From: JALHSW01 sp963720675
GTDB lineage: Bacteria > Actinomycetota > Acidimicrobiia > IMCC26256 > PALSA-555
Length of the DNA stretch: 13,231 nt
Direction: 5' to 3'
Assembly (NCBI GenBank): GCA_963720675.1
Contig: CAVRGH010000016.1
Span: 1 to 13,231, forward strand
In this document: positions 13,195 to 13,231 of the stretch, piece by piece
How the letters are laid out: every line of letters begins with the position of its first letter
Position numbering within the stretch: position 1 is the stretch's first letter
Translations under genes and position numbers: made by a program
The notes under the pieces: model-generated
Database searches by the model: none
Seen by the model: the letters and a program-made list of their open reading frames with translations, nothing else
Told to the model about the DNA's origin: nothing

Positions 13195-13231
13195 TGGTCC
13201 TCCGGACATCGCGAACGACGAGTCGAACTTT

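Overview
This 13.2 kb window is GC-rich, has many GTG starts and almost only G or C at third codon positions. Recurrent TAnnnT -10 boxes and short gene overlaps fit an actinobacterium. Product types (DUF4202, AhpD-like, AurF/R2-like diiron protein, actinobacterial DMT and MHS transporters) suggest an uncultivated or environmental lineage, possibly Acidimicrobiia. That placement is inference; there is no rRNA or marker gene here. I saw no tRNA, rRNA, CRISPR, insertion sequence or phage gene.

Layout. 1-157: probable tail of an upstream + gene, then an exported 'secreted repeat' protein (158-641, frameshifted). 660-1833: two minus-strand genes, a DUF4202 protein (frameshifted) and an AhpD/carboxymuconolactone-decarboxylase-like protein. 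1973-5677: a plus-strand group of a zinc-less MDR dehydrogenase, a Gfo/Idh/MocA oxidoreductase (GTGA overlap) and, behind its own promoter, a sulfatase. This looks like catabolism or modification of a sulfated carbohydrate. 5689-8236: a minus-strand operon with each gene overlapping the next: two short membrane-anchored proteins ending in Cys pairs, an ApbE flavin transferase, and a haem-type ferric-reductase-like membrane protein. 8386-8938: an unrecognised minus-strand protein (frameshifted). 9036-9885: a DMT/EamA transporter (frameshifted), divergent from it. 9907-11196: an MHS-type major facilitator transporter. 11411-12064: a secreted protein. 12139-13194: a ferritin-like diiron oxygenase/oxidase-type protein.

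The most interesting system is the 5689-8236 operon. ApbE attaches FMN to extracytoplasmic proteins and the membrane protein carries the histidines of a transmembrane b-haem electron conduit, but no FMN-binding domain or NAD(P)H/FAD domain is present. Instead the operon opens with two small proteins of the same design: N-terminal membrane anchor, an [RK]VVExx[IV]Y box, a long Pro/Ala/Gly/Ser/Thr linker, and two cysteines at the extreme C-terminus. They are candidate tethered partners of an undescribed flavin/haem redox relay.

Two further patterns run through the window. Five of fifteen genes are broken by small indels, several of which are naturally explained by loss of single bases in homopolymer runs. 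This looks more like uncorrected sequencing error than decay. Several genes end with the stop codon inside a hairpin arm, and two convergent pairs share one symmetrical hairpin containing both stops.
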